64,000 nt of DNA from Azomonas tarimensis (GCF_042648805.1 NZ_JBHRXZ010000022.1:930001-994000), one strand, 5' to 3'. Positions 1 through 9,847 are shown, counted from the first letter of the stretch. The notes: generated by a model from the letters alone, not told the origin. Program-made: numbers and translations.

Positions 1-521
1 ACCACCGCCGGCAGCCTGAGCGAAACGGTCTGCAGGCCACCGTCGACCTCGCGGGTGACCCTGGCCTGATCGCCTTCGATCACCACCTGCGAGGCGAAAG
101 TGCCCTGGGCGTAGCCGGCGAGGGCGGCGAGCATCTGCCCGGTCTGGTTGTTGTCGCTGTCGATGGCCTGCTTGCCGAGGATGATCAGCTGCGGCTGTTC
201 CTTGTCCGCCACGGCCTTGAGCAGCTTGGCGATGGCCAGCGAATCGAGCGCTTCATCGCTCTGGATGTGAATGGCGCGGTCGGCTCCCAGTGCCAGCGCG
301 GTGCGCAATTGCTCCTGCGCCTGGGCCGGACCGACCGACACGGCGACCACTTCAGTGGCGGTGCCCTTTTCCTTCAGCCGCACCGCCTCTTCCACGGCGA
401 TTTCGCAGAAGGGGTTCATGGACATCTTGACGTTGGCCAGGTCCACGCCGGAGTTGTCCGGCTTGACCCGTACCTTGACGTTGTAGTCGACCACACGTTT
501 GACGCAAACCAGTACTTTCAT
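1..521 (-). CDS. etfB: Electron transfer flavoprotein beta subunit, C-terminus cut by window edge
   Basis: EtfB pairs with EtfA to carry electrons from acyl-CoA dehydrogenases to the quinone pool through ETF dehydrogenase. The reverse strand reads [20 protein letters not shown] at the start, then an [18 protein letters not shown] segment and an [15 protein letters not shown] segment, all typical of EtfB. About 173 codons are inside the window and the rest lies beyond base 1. It is the last visible gene of a minus-strand operon and starts 27 bases after the acyl-CoA dehydrogenase stop, which would supply its electrons. The leader has an AANAANAA motif on the minus strand (532-539) just before a GAGG ribosome-binding site, a candidate Crc/Hfq target. 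Confidence 0.93.
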   Translation of the reverse strand, partial: MKVLVCVKRVVDYNVKVRVKPDNSGVDLANVKMSMNPFCEIAVEEAVRLKEKGTATEVVAVSVGPAQAQEQLRTALALGADRAIHIQSDEALDSLAIAKLLKAVADKEQPQLIILGKQAIDSDNNQTGQMLAALAGYAQGTFASQVVIEGDQARVTREVDGGLQTVSLRLPAV

Positions 522-548
522 AAGCAGCCTCTTGTTGTTGTCGATGGC

Positions 549-1700
549 TCAGAGCGAGTAGTTCACCAGGTCGCGGGCGATCAGCAGGCGCTGGATCTCG
601 CTGGAGCCTTCGTAGATCTGGGTGATTCGCGCATCGCGGTAATAACGCTCCACCGGGTAGTCCTCCAGATAGCCGTAGCCGCCGTGGATCTGAACCGCCT
701 GGGAGCAGACCTTCTCGGCCATTTCCGAGGCGAACAGCTTGGCCTGGGAAGCTTCGGACAGGCAGAGCAGGCCGGCGCTGCGCAGGCGCGAAGCGTGCAG
801 GATCATCAGGCGCGCCGCGTTGATGCGGGTGTGCATGTCGGCGAGCATGTTGGCCACGCTCTGGTGCTCGATGATGGCCTTGCCGAATTGCACCCGTTCG
901 CGGGCATAGACCAGCGCCGCTTCGAAGGCCGCCCGGGCGATGCCGAGGGCCTGGGCAGCGATGCCGATGCGCCCGCCTTCAAGGTTGGAAAGGGCGATGG
1001 CCAGCCCCTTGCCGCGGGCACCGAGGATGTTTTCCTCGGGGATGCGGCAATCGTTCAGGCTCACCGCGCAGGTGTCGGAGGCACGAATGCCCATCTTGTG
1101 TTCGCTGCGATCGACCACGAAACCGGAGTTGTCGGTCGGCACCAGAAAGGCCGACAGGCCTTTCTTGCCCAGTTCGGGGTCGGTCACGGCGAACACGATG
1201 GCCAGTTTCGCCCGCCTTGCATTGCTGACGAACTGCTTGGAGCCATTGATCACCCAGTGGCCGTCCTTCAGTTCGGCGCGGGTGCGCAGGTTGTTCGCCT
1301 CGGAGCCCGCCTGCGGCTCGGTGAGGCAAAAGCAGCCGATCGCCTGGCCGCTGGCTAGCTGCGGCAGCCAGGTCTGCTTCTGCTCCTCGGTGCCGAACTT
1401 GAGGATCGGCCCGCAACCCACCGAATTGTGGATGCTCATCACCGCACCCAGGGCGCCATCGCCGGCGGAAATCTCTTCCACCGCCAAGGCATAGGCGACG
1501 TAATCGATGTAGGCGCCACCCCAGTCTTCCGGGACGATCATGCCCAGCAGGCCCAGTTCACCCATCTGGGCGATCATGCCGTCGTCGATCCAGCCCGCCT
1601 TTTCCCAGGCCTGGGCCTTTGGCGCGATCTCGGCGCGGGCGAAGTCACGGGCCATGTCGCGGATCATCCGCTGTTCTTCTGTGAGTTCGATGTCCTGCAT
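549..1700 (-). CDS. Acyl-CoA dehydrogenase (isobutyryl/short-branched type likely)
   Basis: 383 residues, the normal length of a short-chain acyl-CoA dehydrogenase. The protein starts [20 protein letters not shown] and has the FAD-binding signature [13 protein letters not shown] near residue 125, and the C-terminal segments [20 protein letters not shown] and [14 protein letters not shown]. It removes two hydrogens from an acyl-CoA and passes electrons to ETF, whose beta subunit is the next gene. The neighbours mmsA, mmsB and a hydroxyisobutyryl-CoA hydrolase-like gene point to isobutyryl-CoA from valine. The exact chain specificity is inferred from context only. It lies 12 bases after the upstream gene in the same operon. 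Confidence 0.92.
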   Translation of the reverse strand: MQDIELTEEQRMIRDMARDFARAEIAPKAQAWEKAGWIDDGMIAQMGELGLLGMIVPEDWGGAYIDYVAYALAVEEISAGDGALGAVMSIHNSVGCGPILKFGTEEQKQTWLPQLASGQAIGCFCLTEPQAGSEANNLRTRAELKDGHWVINGSKQFVSNARRAKLAIVFAVTDPELGKKGLSAFLVPTDNSGFVVDRSEHKMGIRASDTCAVSLNDCRIPEENILGARGKGLAIALSNLEGGRIGIAAQALGIARAAFEAALVYARERVQFGKAIIEHQSVANMLADMHTRINAARLMILHASRLRSAGLLCLSEASQAKLFASEMAEKVCSQAVQIHGGYGYLEDYPVERYYRDARITQIYEGSSEIQRLLIARDLVNYSL

Positions 1701-1712
1701 AGCGGTGCTCCT

Positions 1713-2798
1713 TCAGGCGGTTCGGATCTTGCCGATGGCGGGCTCGAGGTCGCTATAGAATGCCAGTACCTGTTGTCGATCCAGCCCTTCGATGCCCGGC
1801 GGGTTCCAGCGAGGGGTCTTGTCCTTGTCGATGATCAGCGCCCGCACGCCTTCGATGAAGTCGCCCTTGTCGAACCACTGGCTGTCCAGGTGCAGCTCCA
1901 TGGCAAAGCAGTCGGACAGCATCATGTCGCGCCCGCGGCGTAGCGACTCCAGGGTCACGGCCATGGCCAGCGGCGAGCGCGTACGCATGACATTCAGGGT
2001 CTCTTCGGCCCAGTCCTGGAACTCGGGGCGTCGTTCGCCTGCCAGCGAGTCGAAGATGGCGGCGATGTCGTCGTGGGCGAAATGCCCGTCGATGGCAGGG
2101 CGCAGCGCCTTGAGCTCGGAACCCGCCAGCTTGTTGCTGGCCAGGGCCGAAACCAGGGTACGCAGCGCTTCGCGCGGGTGGGTGTTCCAGCTCATGCCGT
2201 CCAGGCAACGGTCGAACTCCTCCAGCGTGTCGCTTGGCAGGCACCAGTCGGCGAGCCCGGTGTAGAGCGCATCGGCGGCGCGCACCTGCTGCCCGGTGAT
2301 GCCCAGGTAGGTGCCCAGCTCACCCGGCAGATGCGAGAGAAAGTAGCTCCCGCCAGTGTCCGGGAAGTAGCCGATGCCGGTTTCCGGCATGCCCATGCGG
2401 CTGCGGTCGGTGATCACTCGCAGGCTGGCGCCCTGTACCAGGCCCATGCCGCCACCAAGGACCAGGCCGTTGATCAGCGCCAGCACGGGTTTGGGATAGG
2501 CGTAGAGGTACTGGTCGAGGGCGTACTCCTCCTCGAAGAAGGCCATGTAGGCGCCATCGCCGGCGAAGTGGCTGTCATACAGCGCCCGGATGTCGCCGCC
2601 CGCGCAGAACGCCTTCTCGCCACTGGCGCGCAGCACCACGGCGAGCACTTCGGCATCTTTTTCCCAGGCTTCGAGGTGTTCGCGCAGCAGCCTCACCATC
2701 TCTACATTCAGTGCGTTGAGGCCGGCCGGGCGATTGAGGGTCAATTGGCCGACCCGGTTGCGTACCTCGGCCTGTATCGGCGCTTGGGCTTCGCTCAT
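1713..2798 (-). CDS. Enoyl-CoA hydratase/isomerase family, 3-hydroxyisobutyryl-CoA hydrolase-like
   Basis: 361 residues. The crotonase core is visible (LTLNRPAGLNALNVEMV, EKAFCAGGDIRALYDS, and a GLVLGGGMGLVQGASLRV oxyanion-hole region). The long C-terminal extension (RRPEFQDWAEETLNVMRTRS and FIEGVRALIIDKDKTPRWNP) marks the ECH_2/HIBCH branch, which hydrolyses 3-hydroxyisobutyryl-CoA in valine breakdown. A longer frame exists upstream, but MSEAQAPIQAEVRN at 2798 is chosen because it follows directly after the mmsB stop at 2800 and the upstream residues look non-conserved. It could instead be an ordinary hydratase with a tail, but the context favours the hydrolase. Confidence 0.85.
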   Translation of the reverse strand: MSEAQAPIQAEVRNRVGQLTLNRPAGLNALNVEMVRLLREHLEAWEKDAEVLAVVLRASGEKAFCAGGDIRALYDSHFAGDGAYMAFFEEEYALDQYLYAYPKPVLALINGLVLGGGMGLVQGASLRVITDRSRMGMPETGIGYFPDTGGSYFLSHLPGELGTYLGITGQQVRAADALYTGLADWCLPSDTLEEFDRCLDGMSWNTHPREALRTLVSALASNKLAGSELKALRPAIDGHFAHDDIAAIFDSLAGERRPEFQDWAEETLNVMRTRSPLAMAVTLESLRRGRDMMLSDCFAMELHLDSQWFDKGDFIEGVRALIIDKDKTPRWNPPGIEGLDRQQVLAFYSDLEPAIGKIRTA

Positions 2799-2799
2799 G

Positions 2800-3690
2800 T
2801 CAGGACTCCCGGGTGTACTGCTTGATGATCGCGGAGAAATCCAGTCCACCATTGCCCTGCAGGCTGAAGCCCTGGTAGATCTGCTGGGCCAGTGCGCCAA
2901 GCAGTACCGGTTGCCGTGCCAGCTTCGCTGCCTCGGTGGCCAGGCCCAGGTCCTTGAGCATCAGATCGCTGCCGAAGCCGCCGCTGTAGCCGCGTGACGC
3001 AGGGACGTTGTCCATTACGCCAGGGAAGGGGTTGTAGGTATCCGCGCTCCAGCAGCGGCCGCTGGAGGTATTGATGATTCCGGCGAGGGTCTTCGGGTCC
3101 ATGCCCAGCGACACGCCCAGGGCCATGGCCTCGGACACGCCGATCATGGAGATGCCGAGCAGCATGTTGTTCGCCACCTTGGCCACCTGACCATTGCCCG
3201 AGTCGCCGCAATGCACGATGTTCTTGCCCATGGCCGCGAGTACCGGCTGGGCCTGCTGGAAATGCTCGGCGCTGCCGCCGACCATGAAGGTCAGCGTGCC
3301 GGCCGCGGCGCCGCCGGTGCCGCCCGAGACTGGCGCGTCGAGCATCGGGTTGCCGTGGCTCGCGGCGGCAGCGGCCACTTCACGGGCCGAGTAGGGGTCG
3401 ATGGTGGAGCAGTCGATCAGCATCACATCGGGGCGCGAGCAGGCAATCAACCCCTCGTCGCCGAGGTAGACCGACTTCACGTGGGGGGCCGCCGGCAGCA
3501 TGGTGACGATCAGTTCGGCGCCGCCGCCGGCAATGGCCTGGGGTGAATCGGCGCGTTCGGCGCCAGCCTCGACCAGCGAGGCGACCGCCGCTTCCGAGAG
3601 GTCGAACACCGAGAGCTGGTGGCCGGCCTTGAGCAGGTTGAGGGCCATGGGCGCGCCCATGTTGCCGAGCCCGATGAAACCGATTTTCAT
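2800..3690 (-). CDS. mmsB: 3-hydroxyisobutyrate dehydrogenase
   Basis: 296 residues, the usual family length. It oxidises 3-hydroxyisobutyrate to methylmalonate semialdehyde with NAD+. The N-terminal Rossmann motif MKIGFIGLGNMGAPMALNLL, the substrate segment DAPVSGGTGGAAAGTL, and the catalytic-lysine segment GNGQVAKVANNMLLG are all present. Its product feeds MmsA, encoded two genes upstream in the same minus-strand operon. The leader has an AANAANAA motif (plus-strand 3703-3710 read in reverse) next to a GAGG box, as seen for Crc/Hfq-controlled catabolic genes. Confidence 0.95.
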   Translation of the reverse strand: MKIGFIGLGNMGAPMALNLLKAGHQLSVFDLSEAAVASLVEAGAERADSPQAIAGGGAELIVTMLPAAPHVKSVYLGDEGLIACSRPDVMLIDCSTIDPYSAREVAAAAASHGNPMLDAPVSGGTGGAAAGTLTFMVGGSAEHFQQAQPVLAAMGKNIVHCGDSGNGQVAKVANNMLLGISMIGVSEAMALGVSLGMDPKTLAGIINTSSGRCWSADTYNPFPGVMDNVPASRGYSGGFGSDLMLKDLGLATEAAKLARQPVLLGALAQQIYQGFSLQGNGGLDFSAIIKQYTRES

Positions 3691-3744
3691 GGTATGTGCC
3701 TCTTGTTGTTCTTGTCGGTACGCGGTCGTCGGTGCGGGGCCGGA

Positions 3745-4521
3745 TCAGCTGTTCTTGAACGCCGGCTTGCGCTTCTCGGCGAAGGCGGCCATGCCTTCCT
3801 TCTGGTCGGCGAGGGCGAAGGTGGAGTGGAACAGGCGGCGCTCGAAGCGAACGCCCTCTGACAGAGTGGTCTCGAAGGCGCGGTTGACCGACTCCTTGGC
3901 CATCATCACCACGGGGGCGGACAGCTCGGCGATGCGCGAGGCAGCGGCCAGGGCCTCGTCGAGCAACTGCTCGGCCGGCACCAGGCGGCTTACCAGGCCG
4001 CAACGCTCGGCCTCTTCGGCGTCCATGGTGCGGCCGGTGAGGACCATGTCCATGGCCTTGGACTTGCCGATGAAGCGGGTCAGGCGCTGGGTGCCGCCGG
4101 CGCCGGGAATGGTGCCGATGGTGATCTCCGGCTGGCCGAATTTCGCCGTATCGGCAGCGATGATGAAGTCGCACATCATCGCCAGTTCGCAGCCGCCACC
4201 CAGCGCATAGCCGGCCACCGCGGCGATGGAGGGCTTGCGAAAGCTCGCCAGGCGCTCCCAGCTGGCGGTGATGAAGTCGGATTTGTAGACGTCCATGTAG
4301 GACCAGTCCTTCATCACCTTGATGTCGGCACCGGCGGCGAAGGCCTTTTCGTTGCCGGTCAGCACCACGGCGGCGACCTTGTCATCGGTTTCGAGCCGGT
4401 CCAGCAGGTCGGACAGCTCTGCGGTCAGGGCCGGGGAGAGGGCGTTCAGTGCCTTTGGCCGGTTGAGGGTGATCAGCGCCACCTTGCCGTGCATCTCGAC
4501 CAGCAGGTTTTCGTAGTTCAT
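3745..4521 (-). CDS. Enoyl-CoA hydratase
   Basis: 258 residues, classic crotonase length. It hydrates a 2-enoyl-CoA, probably methacrylyl-CoA in this operon. Visible signatures: [17 protein letters not shown] near residue 15, [20 protein letters not shown] (oxyanion hole), and [20 protein letters not shown] with [17 protein letters not shown], which holds the catalytic-glutamate region. It sits 53 bases after mmsA and 54 bases before mmsB. The set of acyl-CoA dehydrogenase, this hydratase, the hydrolase-like gene, MmsB and MmsA completes the route from isobutyryl-CoA to propionyl-CoA. Confidence 0.93.
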   Translation of the reverse strand: MNYENLLVEMHGKVALITLNRPKALNALSPALTAELSDLLDRLETDDKVAAVVLTGNEKAFAAGADIKVMKDWSYMDVYKSDFITASWERLASFRKPSIAAVAGYALGGGCELAMMCDFIIAADTAKFGQPEITIGTIPGAGGTQRLTRFIGKSKAMDMVLTGRTMDAEEAERCGLVSRLVPAEQLLDEALAAASRIAELSAPVVMMAKESVNRAFETTLSEGVRFERRLFHSTFALADQKEGMAAFAEKRKPAFKNS

Positions 4522-4573
4522 GCGGTTCGCTCCCTTGCAGGGTCGCCGCAGCCCGGGCCGCGGCGGCCGAAGA

Positions 4574-6085
4574 TCATTTGAGGGTGATGGTGGTGTTCAC
4601 CGAGCCGGCAACCTCATCCTCGTCGAACCAGCGTTCGGTGATGGTCTTGGTCTGGGTGTAGAACTGCACCACCTGCTTGCCGTAGGGGCCGAGATCGCCA
4701 AGTTTCGACGCTCGCGAGCCCGTAAATGAAAAGGTCGGCACCGGCACCGGGATCGGCACGTTGATGCCCACCTGGCCGATGTCTATCTCTTCCTGGAAGT
4801 AGCGCGCCGCGGCGCCGGAACGGGTGAACAGGGCGGTGCCGTTGCCGTTGGGGTTGGCGTTGATCAGCTCCACCGCGTCCTTCAGGCTGTCGGCCTGCAT
4901 CACGCAGAGCACCGGGCCGAAGACTTCCTCGCGATAGATGGCCATTTCCGGGGTCACGCCGGAGAAAATGGTCGGGCCGACGAAGTTGCCCTTGCCGTAA
5001 GCCGAGACGTCCGGATTGCGCCCGTCCAGCTCCAGTGTCGCGCCTTCCTCGGCGCCGCGGGCGATCAGCCCGCTGACACGGTCCAGCGCGGCGCAGGAAA
5101 TCACCGGGCCGACGTCGGTGTTCGGCTCCACGCCAGCGTTGACCTTCAGCGTCCTGGCCTTTTCGATCAGCTCGGGCAGCCACGTCTGGGCCTCGCCCAC
5201 CAGTACCACCACCGACAGCGCCATGCAGCGCTGGCCCGCCGCACCGAAGGCGGCGCCGGCCAGGTTGTTCAGGGTCTGCTGCCTGTGCGCATCGGGCAGC
5301 ACGATGGCGTGGTTTTTCGCCCCCATCATGCACTGGGCGCGCTTGCCGTTGGCGGTGGCGCGGTTGTAGACGAGGGTGCCGACCTTGGTCGAGCCGACAA
5401 AGGACACCGCCTTGATGTCGGGGTGGTCGCAGATCAGGTTCACCGCATCGGCGCCGCCGTGGATCACGTTGAGCACGCCCTTGGGAATACCGGCCTCAAT
5501 GGCCAGTTCCGCCAGGCGCATGGTGACCATCGGGTCCTGCTCGGACGGCTTGAGAATGAAGGTGTTGCCGGTGGCGATGGCCATGGGGAACATCCACAGC
5601 GGAATCATCGCCGGGAAGTTGAACGGGGTGATGCCGGCACAGACGCCCAGGGGTTGCAGCACGGTGTAGGTATCGACGCCATTGGCCACGTTATTGGCCA
5701 GCTCGCCCAGCTGCAGATTGCCGATCCCGGCGGCATGCTCGACCACTTCGAGGCCGCGGAACACATCGCCCTCGGCATCCGGCAGGGTCTTGCCCTGTTC
5801 GGCGGTAAGGATCGCCGCCAGCTCCTTCATGTTCTCGCGGATCAGCTGCTGGTACTTGAGGAAGATCCGGGCGCGGGCGCCGATCGGGGTCTTGCGCCAG
5901 GTCTTGAAGGCTTCCTTGGCGGCCGCCACGGCAGCGTTCATCTCCTGCTCGGTGGCGAAGGGCACTTGGGCAAGGACTTCCTGGGTGGCCGGGTTGATCA
6001 CGTCGCGCCATTCGGTGGTCTGCGACTCGACGAATTCGCCATTGATGAGCAGCTTGACGGTGGGGATGGAGCTGGAATCGGTCAT
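4574..6085 (-). CDS. mmsA: Methylmalonate-semialdehyde dehydrogenase (acylating)
   Basis: 503 residues. It converts methylmalonate semialdehyde plus CoA to propionyl-CoA with NAD+. The catalytic cysteine sits in [17 protein letters not shown], and the C-terminal [20 protein letters not shown] stretch is diagnostic of the MMSDH branch of aldehyde dehydrogenases. The frame opens further upstream (to 6253), but [20 protein letters not shown] at 6085 fits the family start and is preceded by an AGGCGGAG box. This is the first gene of the minus-strand operon. The leader carries an imperfect AACAACGACAA tract. No regulator gene is adjacent. Confidence 0.95.
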   Translation of the reverse strand: MTDSSSIPTVKLLINGEFVESQTTEWRDVINPATQEVLAQVPFATEQEMNAAVAAAKEAFKTWRKTPIGARARIFLKYQQLIRENMKELAAILTAEQGKTLPDAEGDVFRGLEVVEHAAGIGNLQLGELANNVANGVDTYTVLQPLGVCAGITPFNFPAMIPLWMFPMAIATGNTFILKPSEQDPMVTMRLAELAIEAGIPKGVLNVIHGGADAVNLICDHPDIKAVSFVGSTKVGTLVYNRATANGKRAQCMMGAKNHAIVLPDAHRQQTLNNLAGAAFGAAGQRCMALSVVVLVGEAQTWLPELIEKARTLKVNAGVEPNTDVGPVISCAALDRVSGLIARGAEEGATLELDGRNPDVSAYGKGNFVGPTIFSGVTPEMAIYREEVFGPVLCVMQADSLKDAVELINANPNGNGTALFTRSGAAARYFQEEIDIGQVGINVPIPVPVPTFSFTGSRASKLGDLGPYGKQVVQFYTQTKTITERWFDEDEVAGSVNTTITLK

Positions 6086-6293
6086 GAGGCACTCCGCCTG
6101 TTCATTGTCGTTGTTATAGGTCTCGGCCGTGGGGCGAGCTGATCCCAGCTTGGCAGTGCGCTTTTGCATATGGCAAGCGGGTTCGGTGCATAGCGCCTGT
6201 GCAAATTTGCGCATTTGCTCCAAGGGGGCCGGAATCGACCGTCCGAGTGGCAATTCATCGGGAGGGATAACGAGAAAATCAAATCCGCACGGC
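6086..6293. promoter_or_regulatory. Intergenic leader of the mmsA operon with palindrome GCAAATTTGC
   Basis: This region lies between the mmsA start and the first rightward promoter of the catabolic cluster. A perfect 10-bp palindrome, GCAAATTTGC, lies at 6201-6210 and is followed by a further GCATTTGC, giving two spaced GCAAAT half-sites. This could be an operator for the mmsA operon. I could not identify a convincing minus-strand -35/-10 pair. Confidence 0.35.
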
Positions 6294-6322
6294 TTGTACA
6301 GCGGCAGGGTCGGGTGTAGGGT
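6294..6322 (+). promoter_or_regulatory. Predicted sigma-70 promoter of unit A
   Basis: TTGTAC (6294-6299), a 17-base spacer and TAGGGT (6317-6322). The 22-bp operator-like palindrome begins four bases after the -10 box, so a bound repressor would cover the start site. Exactly the same geometry occurs at 28321 and 39543. Confidence 0.55.
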
Positions 6323-6326
6323 TAAT

Positions 6327-6348
6327 AAAAACGTTCCGGTCGGTTTTG
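6327..6348. promoter_or_regulatory. Cluster operator copy 1 (AAAAAC-N10-GTTTTG)
   Basis: AAAAAC at 6327-6332, ten bases, then GTTTTG at 6343-6348. It is the first of eight copies of the same gapped palindrome in this window. It lies directly downstream of the predicted -10 box, as expected for a repressor site. Confidence 0.6.
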
Positions 6349-6414
6349 TTTTGCTTGGATCGTTACCGGAGCCGCTTGCTCGGTCCAGAACACAACAATA
6401 AAAAGAGGCAGAAC

Positions 6415-6591
6415 ATGCACTGCATCTCTACCCGCTCCAGCCGTCAGTGCCGCTTGCTCAGCCGCCGCCTCGGCTTGAAGGGTTCTTCCCGCTCCGTCAA
6501 TCGCCTGGACCCTGGTACGCCCTTGGCCGTCGGCAAGGGGCCTAGGCATTTTCAGAGCCTGCATCCGCCTCGTCCTTTTTCCCAGCCATAA
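6415..6591 (+). CDS. Small ORF (58 aa) in the unit A leader, possible leader peptide
   Basis: ATG at 6415 follows an AAAAAGAGG ribosome-binding site and an AANAANAA motif (6394-6401), the same translation-start context as the large genes here. The product is basic and rich in Arg, Ser and Pro, with no recognised domain and no obvious signal peptide. It lies between operator copies 1 and 2. A second small ORF at 39655 has the same placement downstream of an operator. It may be a regulatory leader peptide, a small protein, or a leader RNA whose translation is incidental. Confidence 0.35.
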   Translation: MHCISTRSSRQCRLLSRRLGLKGSSRSVNRLDPGTPLAVGKGPRHFQSLHPPRPFSQP

Positions 6592-6632
6592 GCGGAGAGT
6601 CCCACGCACAAAACAGACAACGCCAGATAACA

Positions 6633-6654
6633 AAAAACGAGCTTGATGGTTTTT
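6633..6654. promoter_or_regulatory. Cluster operator copy 2 (AAAAAC-N10-GTTTTT), overlapping a -35 box
   Basis: Perfect arms: AAAAAC at 6633-6638 and GTTTTT at 6649-6654. A likely promoter overlaps it, with TTGATG (6643-6648), a 16-base spacer and TACACT (6665-6670), in front of the DUF1302 gene. Here the palindrome covers the -35 box rather than the start site. Confidence 0.6.
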
Positions 6655-6707
6655 ATTTAGGCGATACACTCACATCGAGGCATGGATCCTCACCCTGGAG
6701 AATACCC

Positions 6708-8327
6708 ATGAACAAGAACAAGAAAGCCAGGTTCAACACGCCCCGTGGTCTGCTTGCCAAGGCAGTGGGAGCTGCCGCCCTCGCCCTGGTGGCGGCGCCG
6801 GCCAGCGCAATCAGCATCGACTCCGGCAATCCGGACATCTCGATGCGTTGGGACAACACGCTGAAGTACAACCTGGGCTGGCGGATGGAAGGGCGCGACA
6901 ACACCCTGGCGAACTCGTCCGGCTACGACACCTCGACCCTTTATCGCGACAAGCACGACCTGGTCACCAACCGCTTCGACATCCTCTCCGAGTTCGATTT
7001 CGTCTACCGGGATGCCCATGGCTTTCGCGTTTCGGCTGCCGGCTGGAATGACTTCGCCTATGACGACGAAGTGGAGTTCAATCCGGCGTTCGGCGGCTCC
7101 CCCTACCCGAACAACCGCTTCACCAGCAATGTCGAGCGGTACTACAAGCGCGGTGGCGAAATCCTCGATGCCTTCGTCTTCACCCGCATCGATGCGGGTG
7201 ACATGCCGATCAACATCCGCGCCGGTCGTCACAACGTCTACTGGGGTGAATCGCTGTTCACCTTTGGCGACAGCATCGCCTATGGCCAGGGTCCGCTGGA
7301 CCTGCGCAAGGCCACTTCGACACCGGGGATCGAGGCCAAGGAACTCTTCCTGCCCCAGACCCAGCTCTCCGCTTCGATGCTGGTCAACGACAGCGTGAGC
7401 CTGGCGGCCAACTATTTCTTCGAATGGGATCCGCACCGCCTGCCTGATGGCGGCACCTACCTCGGCGCCAGCAACGTCAGCCTGCTGGGGGGCCAGAACC
7501 TCGGCCTGCCTTATGTCGGTAACGAGAGCAGCGGGCCCTACCGCACCCCGGATAATCGTGGCAGCTGGGGCCTGAATGCCCAGATCCGTTCGGACGCGCT
7601 CAACGGCAACGTCGGTCTCTATTACCGCAACTTCGACGATCGCATGCCCTTCGTCCTGCTCGATGCGGTCAACGGCGTGGCCTACAACGCCTATGCCGAG
7701 GACGTGAAGCTCTACGGCATCAGCTACAACCGCCTGGTGGGGTCGGTGTCGGTCGGTGCCGAGCTCTCCTATCGCCAAGACGCCGCCCTGGCGTCGGTCG
7801 GCTTTGGCCCGGACATCGCCCGCGGCAACACCTGGCACGGCCTGGTCAATTTCATTGCCTATGTCGGCAAGACCGGCTTCTTCGATTCGGCGCCATTGCA
7901 GGGCGAGCTGACCTATTCGCGTCTGGGCAGTGTGAACAGTGGCAGTCGTGCCAATTTCGCTCACGAGGACTACGCCTGTACGGGTGGTATCAAGGCCGGC
8001 TGCGCGACTGACGACGCCTGGGGCATGAACCTGGCCTTCACCCCGACCTGGTTCCAGGTGTTCCCGGGTATCGACCTGACCATGCCGATGAACTTCGGCT
8101 ATGGCCTGAAGGGCAACTCGCCTGCACCGCTTGGCGCCACCGAAGGCTCCGGCTCCTGGAGCGTCGGGCTGGAAGCGGACATCTACGCACAGTACACCGT
8201 CGGCCTGGCCTACACCGATTACTTCGGCGACTGGGTACGGGAAGAGGGGCAGGTGGTCGCGGCCAATGGCAACGCCTTGCTGCATGACCGTGGCTGGCTG
8301 TCGCTGACCTTCAAGACCACGTTCTGA
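6708..8327 (+). CDS. DUF1302 family envelope protein
   Basis: 539 residues with an N-terminal signal peptide (basic MNKNKKARFN start, hydrophobic core LAKAVGAAALALVAAPASA, cleavage near residue 35). The mature part begins with ISIDSGNPDISMRWDNTLKY and alternates polar and aromatic residues with a terminal aromatic strand (GWLSLTFKTTF), which suggests an outer-membrane beta-barrel. DUF1302 genes regularly sit next to DUF1329 genes in clusters for hydrophobic substrates. The exact function is unknown; a role in taking up or sensing the substrate is inferred. The next gene is DUF1329, 32 bases away. Its own promoter overlaps operator copy 2. Confidence 0.85.
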   Translation: MNKNKKARFNTPRGLLAKAVGAAALALVAAPASAISIDSGNPDISMRWDNTLKYNLGWRMEGRDNTLANSSGYDTSTLYRDKHDLVTNRFDILSEFDFVYRDAHGFRVSAAGWNDFAYDDEVEFNPAFGGSPYPNNRFTSNVERYYKRGGEILDAFVFTRIDAGDMPINIRAGRHNVYWGESLFTFGDSIAYGQGPLDLRKATSTPGIEAKELFLPQTQLSASMLVNDSVSLAANYFFEWDPHRLPDGGTYLGASNVSLLGGQNLGLPYVGNESSGPYRTPDNRGSWGLNAQIRSDALNGNVGLYYRNFDDRMPFVLLDAVNGVAYNAYAEDVKLYGISYNRLVGSVSVGAELSYRQDAALASVGFGPDIARGNTWHGLVNFIAYVGKTGFFDSAPLQGELTYSRLGSVNSGSRANFAHEDYACTGGIKAGCATDDAWGMNLAFTPTWFQVFPGIDLTMPMNFGYGLKGNSPAPLGATEGSGSWSVGLEADIYAQYTVGLAYTDYFGDWVREEGQVVAANGNALLHDRGWLSLTFKTTF

Positions 8328-8359
8328 CCGCGATAAACGTATAACAATAAGAGGTAGCC

Positions 8360-9730
8360 ATGATGCATCAACAGACCAGACTGTTGGCCATCCTGGCTTT
8401 CCTGGCCTTCGGCGGCGCTGCCAGCGCCGCTGTTTCGCCAGAGGAAGCAGGCAAGCTTGGCGATACGCTCACGCCTTGGGGCGCCATCGCTGGTGGCAAC
8501 GATGCCGGCACCATTCCGCCTTATACCGGGGGCATTCAGCCGCCGGCGGCTTATGATCCAGGCCGGCCAGGGATCCGCCCCGACCCTTTCGCCGACGAGA
8601 AGCCACGGCTCACGATTACCCGCGCCAACCTCGGCGAGCATCAGGACAAGCTGAGCGAGGGCGTCAAGGCGATGTTCGAGCGATATCCGACCTTCCGCAT
8701 GGATGTCTATCCGACCCATCGCACGGCCCGCTATCCCGACTGGTTCCTGGAGAACGCCCGAAAGAACGCCACCTCCTGCGAGACCGCAGCAGACGGCTTG
8801 CAGCTAAGAAATTGTCATGCCGGCACGCCATTTCCGATCCCGCAGAGCGGGGTGGAAGTGATGTGGAACCGGTACCTGAAATACGAGCAGCACGCCTTTC
8901 GCGCGGACGATCTGCTGACCACGGTGGTGGACGCCAACGGTAGCGTGATGGACACCGCCGGCTGGCGGCAGTGGAACCAGTATCCCCTGTGGGATGGCCA
9001 GACCGGTGCGCTCAAGGGGGATGAGCTGACCGAACTGCTGCGCGCCGACTACACCGCCCCGGCGCGCAAGAACGGCGAAAAGCTGGTGATTCAGGATGGA
9101 CTGGACATGGTCAACAGCGCCCGGCGGGCCTGGAGCTACCTGGTCGGCCAGCGCCGCGTCAAGCTGTCGCCGGACGTCGCCTATGATACGCCATCGCCCA
9201 CCGGTGCGGGCATCGGCACGGTGGATGACTCCTCGGTGTTCTTCGGCGCCTTCGACCGTTACGACTTCGAGCTGGTCGGTCGCAAGGAAATGTACATCCC
9301 CTACAACATGCTCAAGCTGCAGGACCAGCAGCAATGCGGCCGCGACGTGGTGTTCACCAAGAACCACCTCAACCCCGACTGCGTGCGCTGGGAGCTGCAC
9401 CGGGTCTGGGTGGTGGAAGCCACGCTCAAGGACGGCAAGCGGCACATCTACCCGCGCCGGACGCTGTACTACGACGAGGACTTCCTTGGCGTCGGCATGG
9501 GCGACTCCTATGACGGTACCGGGGCGATCTACCGGGTGACCCTGTCCGAGTCGTTCCCCTTCTACGAATCGACCGGGCATGTCAGCGGGCAGTTCATCGT
9601 CCATGACCTGCAGAGCGGTGCCTACGTACGGCAGGCCTACACATCCGGGCGTACCGGCTGGTACATCACCGAGCCGCAACCCCAGTCGCTTTTCTCCCCG
9701 AGCTCCATGGCAGGCAGTGGGATCCGCTGA
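8360..9730 (+). CDS. DUF1329 family exported protein, paralogue 1
   Basis: 456 residues with a short signal peptide (LLAILAFLAFGGAASAAVSP). The family pattern is clear: LTPWGAIAGGNDAGTIPPYT near the mature N-terminus, RPDPFADEKPRL, YPTHRTARYP, AWSYLVGQRRVKLSPDVAYD, and HLNPDCVRWELHRVWVVEAT. DUF1329 proteins are periplasmic or outer-membrane-associated; from memory they are grouped with LolA/LolB-like lipid-carrier folds, which would suit moving a hydrophobic compound across the periplasm. Two full paralogues (30647, 40901) and one relic (32054) occur in this window. An AACAATAA motif (8343-8350) and GAGG precede the start. ATG at 8363 is an equally possible start. Confidence 0.88.
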   Translation: MMHQQTRLLAILAFLAFGGAASAAVSPEEAGKLGDTLTPWGAIAGGNDAGTIPPYTGGIQPPAAYDPGRPGIRPDPFADEKPRLTITRANLGEHQDKLSEGVKAMFERYPTFRMDVYPTHRTARYPDWFLENARKNATSCETAADGLQLRNCHAGTPFPIPQSGVEVMWNRYLKYEQHAFRADDLLTTVVDANGSVMDTAGWRQWNQYPLWDGQTGALKGDELTELLRADYTAPARKNGEKLVIQDGLDMVNSARRAWSYLVGQRRVKLSPDVAYDTPSPTGAGIGTVDDSSVFFGAFDRYDFELVGRKEMYIPYNMLKLQDQQQCGRDVVFTKNHLNPDCVRWELHRVWVVEATLKDGKRHIYPRRTLYYDEDFLGVGMGDSYDGTGAIYRVTLSESFPFYESTGHVSGQFIVHDLQSGAYVRQAYTSGRTGWYITEPQPQSLFSPSSMAGSGIR

Positions 9731-9847
9731 TTCCCGGGGCGGGCAGTGCCCGCCGCCGGTTCGGGCCCGGAGGCCAGTATGACTCGCAAGGCGCATCTAC
9801 CCACAACAACTACAACCGCGGCAGCGGGCGTTTCGAGGAAACCTTCC

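Noticed and set aside
6327..6348. The AAAAAC-N10-GTTTTT palindromes as bidirectional transcription terminators
   Set aside because: The arms pair only six mostly A:T bases with no GC stem, and the sites lie downstream of promoters rather than after operons.
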